A DNA stretch of 64,000 bases from Oegoconia quadripuncta (GCA_949316235.1 OX438748.1:33784836-33848835); one strand, 5' to 3'. Shown: positions 44,502-57,140, numbered from the stretch's first letter. Notes: generated by a model not told the origin, from the letters alone. Translations and numbers: made by a program.

Positions 44502-46440
44502 TCTCAAAGTAGGTAGGAGGAGCTACAGAAAACTTCATAAATCTTCCTTGTTATTGACTCCATAAAAAACATGTACACAAAACACTGCCCGATCTGATTT
44601 AAAGCGCTGGCAGTCAATAAAATGTAGGCAAATAACGTTTCTTATTGTCATTCACCCCGCGATCCACCCGACCCCCCCAACCCACCCACCAATACAGCGC
44701 AATGTAGAAACGACGTAACCGCGTTTCACCGAATTAGTAACAATTCACATACATACTTAACGTCACGAAATTTATCCCAAATGGGGTGGTCAGAGATATC
44801 CCAAACATTAGTGTTTGGGTGATCCAAATGTTAAGAGCTTAATATTTGAAACAACATCCACCTTACTGTGTGTACGTACACTGTACACAATACTACACCT
44901 TGTAACTATACAACCTGAATGCCATGCACAATAAAGATGTTATTTCAGTTCACGTTTCACCTTACCAAATATACAGAAATAGTAACCCCAATGCTGTTAA
45001 AACTTGCAAATCTTTACATGTTTCTTTGTGAGAAGTCCATTAGTCGTCCTTTACGATGCCTACGGGAAGAGACGGGTTAGTTTTATTCTTTTACATGCCG
45101 AAACCAAGAATTTAAACAATATTATTTATATTTTATATTTTGTGGGCAACAGGTATAAGGCAACTAGGGGGCTTTGCACCAAAAAATGTCTATAAATTTG
45201 CACGTTTTCACAATCACGTGTCACGTATTTCTCATGAATCTGTGGATGTTGTATCAAACATGAAGTTTTTAATCTTTGGGACTAAAGTAACATCCACAAA
45301 ACCGACATAGGCTTAAATTAAAAGGTTCTTTTCATTTGAGGTTAAAAAACAAGCAATTTCATAAACATTTTAATTCTGAGTTACACCATTCCTGTACCTA
45401 GGTAAGACAGTAATATCTCCCGACACCCAATATCGTCTCCTACATAACTGGAGCTATCGATTTAGTGAATCGGATTAATTTGTACATGTACAAATGTATA
45501 CATTGACATGTAAATGTATAACTATTGAAGGTCGATGCGTCTGTAACGGCATTGGAGACGGGACTAGGGTTGCCAGATCATAATTTAAATGAAATAAGTT
45601 CTGCATTAAAAATACTTTAAAAACAAGCGTTTAATACTCCATCATGATTATCACATTATTCTAGACAAAGACGAGTAACATAAAGTCAATCAAGGAGTTC
45701 CATAAGAAATCTAAAGGCCCCAAAAAAAAATTGTCACTGTGCTTTAAGAGTTATTCAAAATTATAAGTGGGCATTTTGGCGTCACGTATTGCTGGAATCT
45801 TCAATTCGCATACTAGCCCATGGAAAATACGGTTTGACCTCGGAAAAACCAATAACCGCGATTTTCTTGAAACATTCAATAAAGTGTTGTAATAAGTAAC
45901 AATTGCTAAAAATTAAGCATCTTGGGGCCTTTCACCCGACTACAGCTAAGTCAATGTAGGTTATGATTTTAATAGACTATGTACTAGTAGGCATTAATTA
46001 AGTAAGATCGCTCGTTAACCGTGGAATTAAGAGCCCGAAAAGTTTAAATCTCCCATTTCAGATTCAAGAATTAATAAAATTATTCTTTTCAAGTGTCCTT
46101 CACTTAAAACAATTGAAGTAGAAATAACTTTCAACATAAGTTTAACTCGTTCAACTTTGCAGACTATGGTTGAACTAGATAGAGGTAGAACATATGTTCT
46201 ACCTAGGTATATACCTAGCTGAATTGTAGCAGTGTTATTAGTTTTAAATCTTTATATGTCTGTGTTTCTGTCTATGGTATATATTGCAACGATAAAATGA
46301 CTGAATCTTTGTATTATACATTAGCTTTATTTTAGCTTTATCGCGGGTCTGTTTAATTTGTTTATCACACGGAAACTACACACTTTTTCGTGATAAAAAA
46401 TATTCTATATTTGGATACAGGGTATGTTCTACTAATAATA

Positions 46441-46898
46441 CAGGGTGAATTTGAATTCGTGTAAATCCCATTAACTGGTGACGTCACTCTTCATTACGAA
46501 TAACATTCCCCAAGGAACCATAGTGAAAGTCGATCAAAAAATTTCCGATTACCCATACAAAGTAAACCATTCTGAAACATCTTTAGTATGAAAATTCAAC
46601 AATTTTCGGCTGGTGACTCCACTTCTGATTACGAACAACTTTCCACTAGGAACTATAATAGCCGAATTGAACCGAAAATTATTGGACCTCCATACAAAAG
46701 GTTAAGCTCGCCTTTGTACATTTTATATATAATGCATATTTCTGTAACAATTTTGTGTACAATAAAGATATTAAGAAAGGTGATTTCAGAATGTTACTTT
46801 TTTGAACGAATTCGACTATGGTTTCTTGGGAAAAGTTATTCGTAATCAAGAGTGGAGTCACCATTAAACAGGAATTACACGAATTAGATTTCACCCTG
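46441..46898. mobile_element. MITE with about 105-bp imperfect inverted ends and an extra internal arm
   Basis: Starts CAGGGTGA and ends TCACCCTG, flanked by TA on both sides. The two ends share GGTGAC-CACTCTT-ATTACGAATAAC in inverted order. 46608-46690 is a third related segment (CTGGTGACTCCACTTCTGAT). It sits inside another repeat ending at 46995. Confidence 0.8.
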
Positions 46899-46991
46899 TA
46901 TATCAATTTTCACCAAACTCCGTTCATCCGTTTTACCGTGATTGAGTAACAAACAAACATAGAAAACTTTCGCATTTATAATATTTGTTAG

Positions 46992-47055
46992 AATACACAA
47001 CTGGTTATCCTTTGACCTCAATAAATTTTATGTTAAGTTAAGGTCTTAGGTGGAA
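46992..47055 (-). mobile_element. SINE-A tail fragment, decayed
   Basis: TTGACCTCAATAAATTTTATGTTAAGTTAA-like order (first 12 bases exact) followed by AGGTGGAAAC resembles the SINE-A tail in reverse. Confidence 0.5.
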
Positions 47056-47071
47056 ACATGTTTTTCAGTCA

Positions 47072-47185
47072 GGGATTCATCATCAACAGCCTTATACGTC
47101 ATTGAGGCACAGCCTCCGCTTATTGAGAGAGGGTATGGAACATAATCCCCCACGCGGGCCCAGTGCTGATTGTTGGATTTGTGTC
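47072..47185 (+). repeat. Dispersed repeat fragment
   Basis: CATCAACAGCCTTATACGTC, TTGAGAGAGGGTATGG and CCACGCGGGCCCAGTGCTGA form a block I know as common in lepidopteran genomes. No second copy in this window. Confidence 0.45.
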
Positions 47186-47210
47186 AGAGTATAGTGGTCA
47201 CCTGACAATC

Positions 47211-47411
47211 AATACCACCATCTTATCTAAATCTGCCGCCAAGCAGCAATGTTAATAGAATTGTCGCGTTCCGGTTGTCAGAGATAAAATAGCCAGTCCC
47301 CCAAATGTGTTGGGGTTTCCGGGTCAGTACGCTTCCATCTTCGACCTCATCTTCACTTAACATCAGATGTGATTGAGGTCAAGTACCAACCCGTTATGCA
47401 TAAAAAAAAAA
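47211..47411 (+). mobile_element. SINE-A, 5'-truncated
   Basis: Body from TACCACCATCTTATCTAAAT to a poly(A) end. A separate head scrap (CCCCGTGGCTCAATTT) follows at 47468. Confidence 0.87.
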
Positions 47412-47484
47412 TGTTTTAAGCCACCAGCGTAGGACGCCGACTTAGCTTAACGAGTGCCTTCAATTGAAAACGTCCCCGTGGCTC

Positions 47485-48165
47485 AATTTAAAGCGAAAGT
47501 CGAAATTTATTTTGTAGGTACACAGAGTATACACTTAAAATAGTCATTTTTACATTTTTTAAGATACTGCTTGTACAAAATGCAATTTTCCCCTGAGAAG
47601 AACAAGCAAGAAACTCGAAGGGTTGCTCTTTTAAAATCAGGCTTTGTTTTTACATAAAGGTTTTTATATTTCATTATTAATTGTGAAATAGCCTGGCATG
47701 CGAACGATCTGATTATGTCCAGAGATGATTATCATCTAAATAGTCTGATATTTTATAATATGCTTTTGTTAATAAGTTTCTGTTTTATAGTATCTTTATA
47801 TTTATTGAGAGGAAGATTTTGTATATCAACTGGAATCTCATTGAAAAAGCGTATACATAACCCTTTGAATAAATTACTGACTTTGCGGAGGCGACTTATA
47901 TGACCTGCAAGTTTATCTTTATTTCTTGTATTGACATCATGTTTATCACTATTTTTCCTAAATGATGCTAATTTTTACAAACATTAGATTTTCAAAAATG
48001 TACTGTGACGAAAAGGTCAGAATGTTATACACTTTAAAACTACCTCTAAGTGACACTGCAGGTCTAATTTGATAAATTGCGCGAACGGCTCGTTTTTGTA
48101 AAACTAAGATTGTATTTATATCCGCGGCATTTCCCCACAGAAAGATACCGTAAAACAACAGAGCT
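47485..48165 (-). pseudogene. CR1/Jockey-like LINE 3' portion
   Basis: The minus-strand 66-codon frame reads FYGIFLWGNAADIN, VLQKRAVRAIYQI, VSLRGSFKVYNILTFSSQYI, the last part of the reverse transcriptase region. Downstream frames are broken. The 3' UTR with CAAGAAACTCGAAGGGTTGC (reverse) and ACTTTC-rich end follow. 5'-truncated. Confidence 0.85.
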
Positions 48166-48189
48166 TACGAATTCAGTACTCGCTAAGTC

Positions 48190-48342
48190 CGCTTGGCTAA
48201 ACCACCATCTTATCTAAGTCTGCCGCCAAACAAGCAATAAAATCCAGGTTTCAGGTGAGCACGCATCCATCTTTGGCCTTATCTTCACTTAACATCAGGT
48301 ATGATTGAGGTCAAGTGCAAACTAGTTGCGCCAAAAAAAAAC
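48190..48342 (+). mobile_element. SINE-A, heavily deleted
   Basis: ACCACCATCTTATCTAAGTC, a large internal deletion, then the tail ATGATTGAGGTCAAGTGC and poly(A). Confidence 0.8.
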
Positions 48343-48539
48343 CGGAGAAACACTCGTATTAGAATGCCACAAGTCAAAGAGCTGACCGCGCCAGACATTG
48401 CTTAACTTCGCTAAACGAAAACGTATAGCGAATGCTACTGTGCCACGAGTGCTTCGGCCAGAGATTCCTTGCTTATTTCATTAAATTGTAATAATAAATT
48501 TTGCAAGCGCCGCTTAAGATGCCGATCCACAAGGGAGAC

Positions 48540-48645
48540 GACGTCAAAGTCAAAAATTATTTATTTTGTAGGTACATAGTCATTTTTACATTTTTGAAGC
48601 TACTCTCATAATGCAATTTTCCCCTGAGAAGAACAAGCAAGACTT
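48540..48645 (-). mobile_element. CR1/Jockey-like LINE 3' end fragment
   Basis: CAAAGTCAAAAATTATTTAT, then CCCCTGAGAAGAACAAGCAA. Only the terminal 100 bases remain. Confidence 0.75.
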
Positions 48646-49130
48646 TTGAAAACAGATTTTTATATTATGCACCACAGACCACTAATATCCAGCTCAGAAT
48701 GGATTGATAATCATGAATAGTTAACAACAAAATGATAACTTGCCTAATATAATATCATCATGTAAACCTATCCAGGAAAAACACAAACTTCCCTTGTACG
48801 ACGACGGTAAAAAAAACCTAGAAAGCCGGCTCAAGGCGACTTACGAACTATCTTTTGCAAAATACCTCTGAGCTTACACATTGTATAACATGGGACATGG
48901 GGGAAACTTGGCCAACTTGAATACTTGTAAACAAATTTAAACCAATAGGGAAGTTCGGGAGGTGCTAACTTAGCTTTTAGCGGACTACATTGCCATATGA
49001 TTAATAGTTCTGCTCAATGTTCACTTCGACAAGAGTTCGCTCGGGAATCTATTACACCGTCACGTAATAAGAAGTGACAGATGAATATGAGAATGATTAG
49101 CTGTGCCCGCGAATTTGTTCGTGTGGACTA

Positions 49131-49330
49131 CAGTGTGCGAAGTGCGAGTTTTGCCTCGTTTTTAATTTCACCATCGCGTTCACGTTTACGCAAAAAGTAT
49201 CTATGAAAAAAAAAGTTTTGCAAAGTATCCGGCAGAGGCGCTGCATATTTCTTCATACAAATCGTTACGTAAAAGAGAACGCGGTAGTAAAGTTATAAAA
49301 GTCGAAACAAAACTCACACTCCGCCCTCTG
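49131..49330. mobile_element. Small MITE, copy 2
   Basis: Exactly 200 bp. The ends CAGTGTGCGAAGTGCGAG and CTCACACTCCGCCCTCTG are imperfect inverted repeats. Partner of 11032-11230. Confidence 0.7.
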
Positions 49331-49383
49331 GACGTTTGTATGGTTGTCTGCGGTGAATTCTATATGTTCTCAATGCAAACCCC

Positions 49384-49740
49384 GGGCGACTATTTTTTTT
49401 TTTTTTATATGAGAGGGCGGCAAACGAGCATGCGGGTCACCTGATGGAAAGCAATCACCGCCGCCCATGGGCACCCGCAACACCAAAAGGGTCACAGATG
49501 CGTTGCCGGCCTTTGAGGAAGGTGTCCACCCCAGAATAAGTAGGGCAGCCTGAGCGATGAGGGATTCTCCAGCAGTGCTGGTACCCTCCTGGGGTACTAA
49601 CTCTTTAAATACCGCTACCATTCTGGAGAGAGACTGGAAGGTGGGCCTCCGGCGCCCTCGCTCACCGGACGAAGCGCAGTGGCAAAATGCCAGACGTCAG
49701 ACGTCGGTCTTCTGCGATGATAATGATAATGAACTATGAA
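49384..49740 (-). mobile_element. Lepidopteran-type dispersed repeat with poly(T) start
   Basis: A T run, then GAGAGGGCGGCAAACGAGCA, CACCTGATGGAAAGC, CGTTGCCGGCCTTTGAGG and ACCGCTACCATTCTGG. It reads as the poly(A)-tailed end of a retroposon in reverse. The block is common in moth and butterfly genomes as I recall, and occurs once here. Confidence 0.6.
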
Positions 49741-49944
49741 ATATATGATAATGAAGCTAAATATTATCGAAACTGCTTAATGGATTTCCATCAAACATGG
49801 CTTCGAACCTTGTTGCAAACAAGAGCCATCGATAAGAAACCATTTTCAAATCATTTTGGCGCTACAACACCGTAGACAGACATAGGATTAAACTTTTTGC
49901 GTCCGCGTAGTTTCGTTCCGCACAATTACCTAGACAAAGCAAAT

Positions 49945-50165
49945 AAACAAATCAAATCAAAATCAAATCAAAATCAAATCAAAAATGTTTTATTTCGTAA
50001 GTTATAAGAATAACATTTGAAATCTTCATGACATACAGTTATCGCTCATTCACTAGACAGTCTCCCCAGAGAAGAACGAGCAAAAAACTCCGGGGTTATT
50101 CTTTTTAAATAAGTCAATACAAATACAATTTGAAATAATTGTTAAATTTATGATTCGACAAAGTA
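49945..50165 (-). mobile_element. CR1/Jockey-like LINE 3' UTR
   Basis: AAATCAAATCAAAATCAAAT simple tail, then CCCCAGAGAAGAACGAGCAA. Close to 23240-23440. Confidence 0.78.
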
Positions 50166-51234
50166 AAAAATTCGAATCGAATCTATGAAAATGAATAAAA
50201 TTTTTTGGAGGTGTGCCTTTATTATGATGTTATTTACCTGTACCTATCAATAAAAATTACTCACTATAAATCGGTAAATAAAGTCCAGTAAGGTAAGGAT
50301 ACACTTTTAAGTTCCTATAATCTTAAAGGCCTATTGTTCCTATAATTTTTTATAAATGGATAGAGTATCTGTCAGTGATAGAAGAAAAATGTTTTCTAAC
50401 TATTCTGTAGCTTGCTTTAGGTATAGTATAGGTGTTTAGTTATAAAACCTGCAATATTTCAGGAATTCTAAGATTATAGGAAGTTACACACAAAAAACTA
50501 CAATTACACATTCATAATTTGCCTTAAATGAAGTTGGAACTATATGTAAGCCTCTACTACATTCGTTTCGGTGTAAGAACGGCCAAATCCAATATAAGTT
50601 GGTGCGCGTGGCCAAGTTCTCGACTTGTTTTATTGAGAATCACAATGTTATATTTAGTTATTACATTCTGGAACCGATAGTTTGTTTTGTTCCCCTTTGT
50701 TCGATAGTTCTAGACAAGTGAAACTACGGGATACCCGCGGCTTTACTCTATAGTTTTCAGTACTGGTAACTTATTTAAGTGATAGGTACCTACACGTTTG
50801 TAAGACAAACACCTTAAGGATAAAAACTATGGGGCATGTGAAGAGGATGAATGGCAGATGTTTTGAAATATGTTTAGACGCAAGTATGCAATAGTAGTGA
50901 TCAACTGCTCACCTGGTGAACCCGGATGACCGCACTGATCTCCTCTGGCAAATTATGGCTCCCAACCCTTATGGCTGTAGGTTGAGACTACAGATGCACA
51001 CACAGATAGTCCCAGAAAGAATGCAGAAGGTCTCTGATCGTGAAAAGCAACAAAGCACAGTCACTTTTTGATACAGCGCGCACGGTGGTCGTAAGGTCTC
51101 TACTCCACTGTCAGAGGTCGACAGTAGACAGGGGTGGGTGCGGGGTAAGGGGACGCACCGTACATCAAAGAACACGAATTGGACAAGTTGACCACAGATT
51201 GGTCCTTGCATCTAAATATTCCAAACAAAAGAAG

Positions 51235-51425
51235 ACTAATGAAAGGGATACGAAGCGAATGGGGATGGTAGTTTCGGTAAGGGACGACCACGGCGAACGT
51301 ACCATGACGAAACCGGGGACGTCTTAAAGAAAGGCAAAGTACCCTAAAGTGACGAGGATGTATGAAAAACTTTATGAGAATGAATGAAGCAAAAGAGATG
51401 TGTCAGGATTGTAGTAAGTGGATAT
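51235..51425 (+). pseudogene. RTE-like LINE C-terminal scraps
   Basis: GRPRRTYHDETGDVLKKG and MNEAKEMCQDCSKWISV in different frames resemble the end of RTE-type ORF2. Confidence 0.65.
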
Positions 51426-51455
51426 CTGTGATCTACGGAAATCAGGTGTGTTTTT

Positions 51456-51600
51456 ATGTATGGGACATCTTCTATGCTGCCCTGCGTGTCCCGACACTTG
51501 TATGCTACAGGACCTCTACGATGGCACAGACAATGCTGTACGCGTGGCCGCATTTTGGTCCTCAAGAATTTGATAGGTTTGCCGTCGACTCGCTTTACAT
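51456..51600 (+). pseudogene. LINE ORF2 C-terminus with Cys-rich end
   Basis: MGHLLCCPACPDTC, then LYDGTDNAVRVAAFWSSRI and a stop. Same domain as 20770-21047 and 62015-62290. It begins abruptly after the RTE-like scraps. Confidence 0.8.
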
Positions 51601-52237
51601 CAAATATATCCATAGACTTGCACGTTTCAATTATGTTTACTTCGAAAGGGGAAGGATATTTTCCAGCAACTTTTAATGTTTGGAAGTTGTGTGTGTTGAC
51701 TACATAAAGCAGTATTCCCTGACAGTCTTTATTTATAGAGATATTTATCTATTATAAGTATATAATTTCATTATATATACTTGTAAATAAAAGTAAATAG
51801 TTCAATTAATTAGGTATCTTTTCCCACACATTTTCCCTTTCCGAAGCCTATTAGCTTGGACATCCTGACTGGCAGAAATGCTTAAGCCTTATTATTATTT
51901 TGAAAATTGATATTCAATAAATTATTATCATGTATTTTACGTGGAAATAAACACTCGAAGTTTGAAATAAATAAATGAAAAATAAGAAATCGTTAAATGC
52001 GATCAAAATAATACTACCCATGACGTTTCCCTGCTATCGCTGTAATGGCGCTAAAACATTCCGGATGTGGAACTAATGCATTTAGTTCCGTACATCCTCG
52101 GTTCCGCACTTCCTCTGTGTAGTTCATTTAATAAACTCACACACTGACTTCGGTGGATTCTTCAGAGTAATACACTTGAGGACAAAGTTTACTTGACTTT
52201 GTCAAAGTCACAAAAATTATTTTTAAACGTATCATTT

Positions 52238-52470
52238 GACGACCTGTTTGGTGTAGTGCATGGTTAGAAACCTGGATTCTAAAGAAAAATGTCGCGGGTT
52301 CGAATCCCGCAAGCGGCATGTTTGTATAATGAATACAGACACGTGTACCTAAGTTACAAGTATTTGTGTAGTATATCAATTATCTGGTATCCACAATACA
52401 GGCCTAGTTGCTTAGTGTGGAACTAGATGGCGCTGTATGTATGTTCAAGTATATTTATTTATTTGAATGC
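52238..52470 (+). mobile_element. SINE-B, full length
   Basis: The head has a GCAT insertion (TAGTGCATGGTTAGAAACC), B box GGTTCGAATCCC is perfect, and the body runs to the TATTTATTTATTTG end. Confidence 0.88.
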
Positions 52471-52598
52471 TAACTGAAAAGTTGAAGTAACAGGAATGTT
52501 AAATATCTTTAGAATAAGAAAAGCTTTAAAGCAGGAGGCGCCTGAAAGACCTAAATTATAAACTAAATTAGAACTATCTGAAATTTTATACGAAAAAT

Positions 52599-52871
52599 AT
52601 GCAAGAAAACAAAACAAAAGGTAGTGCACTGGTGACACCAGACACTGGCCTCACCGATAAAGAAAATGCTGGTGGGGCGAGTCCATCAGGTAGAGAGATG
52701 CAGGCAATAATGCAGCAGTATGAGACAGGACGAGCAGATTCAGAGAACGATGATGAATTTCATGAAGCCGAGACCGGCATACAAGCTGCCACCGCAAAAC
52801 AGGCATCACCAGCGGAACCTAAAATATTGCGACCATGGACCAAAATTGATTACAAGAAATTCCTTAAATAG
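52599..52871 (+). CDS. Unrecognised 90-codon open frame
   Basis: An ATG-started frame, acidic and polar, with ENAGGASPSGREMQ and ADSENDDEFHEAET, ending KKFLK then a stop. Stops precede it closely and I see no splice signals or known domain. It could be the N-terminal part of a retroelement ORF1, or chance. Base composition is more balanced than its surroundings. Confidence 0.25.
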   Translation: MQENKTKGSALVTPDTGLTDKENAGGASPSGREMQAIMQQYETGRADSENDDEFHEAETGIQAATAKQASPAEPKILRPWTKIDYKKFLK

Positions 52872-53269
52872 TTTTAAAAATATAGGTGGTGGGAATGTTG
52901 TATATGTAGGTAGAACAATTACGGGACTGCGCCCCCGCTCTTGGTCATGTGTTTCTAACTACGTTGGCTTTTACTTGTCCGGAGACAACTTATGTCGCAT
53001 ACTTAACAGAGGTGAATAAAAAACTAAGCAAGGGACTGAATACAATGAGTGCGTGTGTCAGGGACAGTCTCTTCAGCTTGCCCTCGACATATGTTACAAT
53101 GATTTTCTTTTGACATGTTTTATTTAGAGATTTGAGCATTGAACAATATTTTGACATTACCATAACAAATTGTTACATACCCAAGTATAGTTAATATCTA
53201 ATTAATAAAAGTATGTACATGAAACAACAAATTTATAAATCACAATTAAAAATACCTATATGTTATAGA

Positions 53270-53490
53270 AAAAATACGCCGTCCAACTCGCTTCCGTGAG
53301 GCATAGTACCTAGTACGATAGCGCTATTTCCCCTCTGAATGCATAAGCTCAGCTGCTGAGCAAAGTAAGCACCAGCTCTCACATCTCCAGAGACGTAGAC
53401 TAGTCTAACGGATAATTCCTTTACAAATTGTTACGTGTCAGAAGACCACGGGCCCAATGTCTCCACTGCAAGCGCCGCAAACTCGTGGTT
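53270..53490 (-). pseudogene. GVETLGPWG-type LINE fragment
   Basis: The minus strand reads EFAALAVETLGPWSSDT, a stop, then LVYVSGDVRAGAYFAQQLSL and IQRGNSAIVLGTMPHGSEL. Aligns with the end of 8921-9346. Confidence 0.75.
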
Positions 53491-53850
53491 TATAGAGATT
53501 GACGCATATTACAGTTATATATATTGCATTGCGCAAATGTAACGCAAACTAAGCTCATAGCTGATTTGTTGTCAACTACCACAAATTTTCTACCCCTGTG
53601 TTACCAGAAAGCTAGTGTTGCTACTAACTTTGTCCGGCAGTGTACGCGGTCGGAACCAATTATCGCAGTCCCGGCTTGCAACAGTTTCATTGCATCTGTT
53701 ACACTGTCACGGTACAAGTTGGTGTTTCTACCCACCGGCGACATTGTTTTGAATTCAAACTTTTTGCAGGATTTCTTTTTCACTTAATTATGTGACTGCG
53801 ATCGATACAAGTGCGACATACTTTACAGCGATTTGTGTTACCCAGAAATA

Positions 53851-54184
53851 TTTTTTTTTTAATGCACGACATATTCGTACTTGAGCTTAACCACAACTGA
53901 TGTTAAATGAAGATGAGGTCGAAGGTGGAAACGTACTGACCCGGAAACCCCAACACATTTGATGTCTGGCTATCTTATCTCTGACAACCGGAACACAACA
54001 ATGTTATTAATATTGCTGCTTGGCGGCAGGTTTAGATAACATGGTGGTAGCTAGCCAGGCGGACATTTAAAATGCCCTACCACCAACCAAACAGAGTACT
54101 TAAACATGTACCCCGCTGGGGATCGAACCCGCGACCTCCGAATCGTAAACCCAATGTTGTTTACATTGAGCCACGGAGGCGGTT
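53851..54184 (-). mobile_element. SINE-A, full length
   Basis: Complete reverse copy with perfect B box and head; a few substitutions in the tail. Confidence 0.9.
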
Positions 54185-54359
54185 AATACCATTACAGCGA
54201 TTATGAACGTTACTGTGATTAAGGGTGTATACCCAAATCGACCAACGGTAAAAAAAATATGATATCTTCTGTATAATAGGTATTAGTAGAAAAAACTAAT
54301 TCTTACTTATTCGTAGTAAAATATATTGGTATTGCATGGTATTGTATTATATTGTGTGG

Positions 54360-54548
54360 TCTTAATGTTGTCTTGTGTTGTCTTAATGTTGTCTTGTGTT
54401 GTCTTAATGTTGTCTTGTGTTGTCATAATGTTGTCTTGTGTTGTCTTAATCTTGTCTTGTGTTGTCATAATGTTGTCTTGTGTTGTCATAATGTTGTCTT
54501 GTGTTGTCTTAATGTTGTCTTGTGTTGTCTTAATGTTGTCTTGTGTTG
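54360..54548. repeat. 21-bp minisatellite, nine units
   Basis: Consensus TCTTAATGTTGTCTTGTGTTG, nine contiguous units. Three have TCATAATG and one has TCTTAATCTT in the unit start. Because 21 is divisible by three, several frames stay open and give heptapeptide repeats. Confidence 0.95.
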
Positions 54549-56254
54549 TACTGTATTGTAATTGTTACGAACCTACATCAAGTTTTTGTTACTAATACAG
54601 AAAATATCACATATATATATTTTTCTATTTGATAGATTATTACTCTTATTCACAATATCTTGTACTGTACCGTACTTTTTTGTATTATAATATATCGTAT
54701 ACGAAGTTATTGTGAATAAGGAGAAACAGAATATACCAAATGGAAAAAATATACGGCATGAGTTTTTTAACGTAAGGAAAAAAATAGGGCATATTAGTTA
54801 AGTGAAATAGAAGGTATTGGCATAGGTACCTTTTTTTTTCAAAGTTAGCTAAGAATAAAGTGTTAATTGTGTCATTTGAAGGTTCCGTTGGTAGCCAATT
54901 CTACATAATTACATCATTACATTAAATAAATAAAGAAATAAATAAAAAAAATATGATTTCGAAATATATTTCACATGATAGGAACCCTAAGAATCACGCC
55001 AGTCGCATATCAATCTGCGGCCAGTGCGTGTTTTTGAAAAAAAAAAAAACTATCTATGATAATACCTTCTATTTCACTTACCTAATATGCCCAATTTTTT
55101 GCGTTATGGTAAAAAATCACATCCGGCATAATGTGGCATTTTCTATATAATGTATGTGAATGAAATAAGGTTAAAAAGTTAATTCTGGGATTACTTTGTC
55201 ATCTTTATTTTTCATAGAAAACATAAAATTGTCAAAATAATCATACTAAAACTTAACAAAAAACCGACCGACTTCTGCAACTACAATGATAAAAATAATT
55301 TAACTGAAACGCTCGCATCATTTAAAATTTTCCATGTTCCCTATCATAATTATTCTTATTCCTGGTTATATGAAAAAATATCTTTCGAAGTCGGCGTCAT
55401 TAGATTATAATGGTCCCCTCTATAGAGTATCATATATAACTTATGGTATGCCGTCGGGTTTTTTTATAAATACTTAAATAATCATTTGTTAAATAAAAAG
55501 AAAGAAAAGAATTTTTTTTTAGTTTCACATTTTTGAAATAGGCTGATTCAACATGTTTTGAAAACAAAAACTAAAAATGATAGACAATCTCTAAACATAA
55601 TAAAATTGTAAACTTTGTGATTTAGATAATAGACTTTCTTGGCATCTTTGTTTTAAGTTTAAATTGGGGAAGCCACCGACTCCTGAGATACAGGTTCATT
55701 TAACCTAGTGTAGGTGTCAGAGACTTCATAGGAGGTTGTAACAATTTAGTATGTCAATAAAGAGATTTATTTATTTATTATTAATTATTATTGACCACAG
55801 ACGTTTGGAGTGGAAATGTCATATAAATTTAGTAACTAAAACGAGCCGAGAAAAAAAGTCTTTTTCACCTTATTCACTTCTAATTCAGGTAAGGTCATAA
55901 TGTATCAAACCAATCGGACAACAAGATACTAGATTGATTAGAGGTAACCAACTCCCTACTGATTCCAATGGATAATAGTTGATGGAATTTGATTGGATTG
56001 GAGTGCAAGCTAACGTTGTAATGTAATACTCAAAGCGATCTAGATATTGATACATGATAACTGACGCAGTTATGCAAGTGTTAGGCACTATTCTACGGAG
56101 TGTGTACCACAAGGTACTATGATTCCACATCAATATTAAAGTAACTGTCTGTTCGTTACTATTTCAGGACTAAACCTCTCAACCGATCGTATTGAAATTT
56201 GATAGAGAGGTAGCCTTGTAGCCTGGGGTCCGGAAAAGGACATAGGCTGCTTTA

Positions 56255-56925
56255 AGACAATACATGCACGAAAGACAAAAGACACAAGACAAAAGACACA
56301 AGTCATAAGACACTCGACTTTTCGGGCTCAAAGTGGCGAACCTAAACAGCGAACTGTAGGTTAATGGCGATCACTATACATCGGCAACGGTGGCAGTGAT
56401 ACAGGTATCTGACGACCTGCAACAGCCACACATACAACCAATACGAAATAACGCCAGACAAAAAAAAGAACGAAAGATAAACACAGGACGAAAGATAAAA
56501 GACACAAGTCATAAGACACTTGGCTTTCGGGCTCAAATAGGCAAAACTGAGCAGTGAACTGTAGGTTAGTGGCGATCATAATTGATCGGCAACGGTCGCA
56601 GTGATACAGGTATATGACGACCTGCAACAGCCACACATACAACCAATACCAAATAACGCCAGATAAAAAAAAGAACGAAAGATAAACACAGGACGAAAGA
56701 CAAAAGACACAAGTCATAAGACACTTGGCTTTCGGGCTCAAATAGGCAAAACTGAGCAGCGAACTGTAGGTTAGTGATGTGATGATCAATGTTGGCCACC
56801 TGCAACAGCCACACGTACAACCAGTATCAAATGGTAAGACAAGACAAAAACAGAACGAAAGACAAAAGACACAAGTCATAAGGCACTTGGCTGTTCGGGC
56901 AGAAAGTTTGAGAGATATTTGTATT
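56255..56925. repeat. 205-bp tandem array, about three units
   Basis: GAACTGTAGGTTA recurs at 56351, 56556 and 56761, a 205-base period. Each unit includes GATCGGCAACGGT-like, CTGCAACAGCCACACATACA and AAAGACACAAGTCATAAGAC. The last unit is partial. An open 228-codon minus frame is a by-product of the repeat. Confidence 0.92.
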
Positions 56926-57034
56926 AACAAAAACATTGAGAACAGAACAATGATTCTACGGATTCTGCTGCCGCTTCTTTTCCAGCAAATAATGTTTGTC
57001 TCTGATATTTCCACGCGGGGTTTAATTACGTACA

Positions 57035-57140
57035 TTAATAATGTCACGCCTGTTTCCCGTAGGAGTAGGCAGAGACCACAAACTTCTACTTACTATGATC
57101 CTGACATACCTCTTTTGCTTTATCCACTCTTAGAACCTTC
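57035..57140 (-). mobile_element. RTE-like LINE tail
   Basis: CACGCCTGTTTCCCGTAGGA then GGCAGAGACCACAA in reverse is the usual 3' end. The following TCCTGACATACCTCTTTTGC fits the preceding coding end. Confidence 0.6.

Noticed and set aside
56361..57047. 228-codon minus-strand frame, the longest in the window
   Set aside because: It is produced by the 205-bp tandem repeat, with low-complexity cysteine- and leucine-rich translation and no domain.
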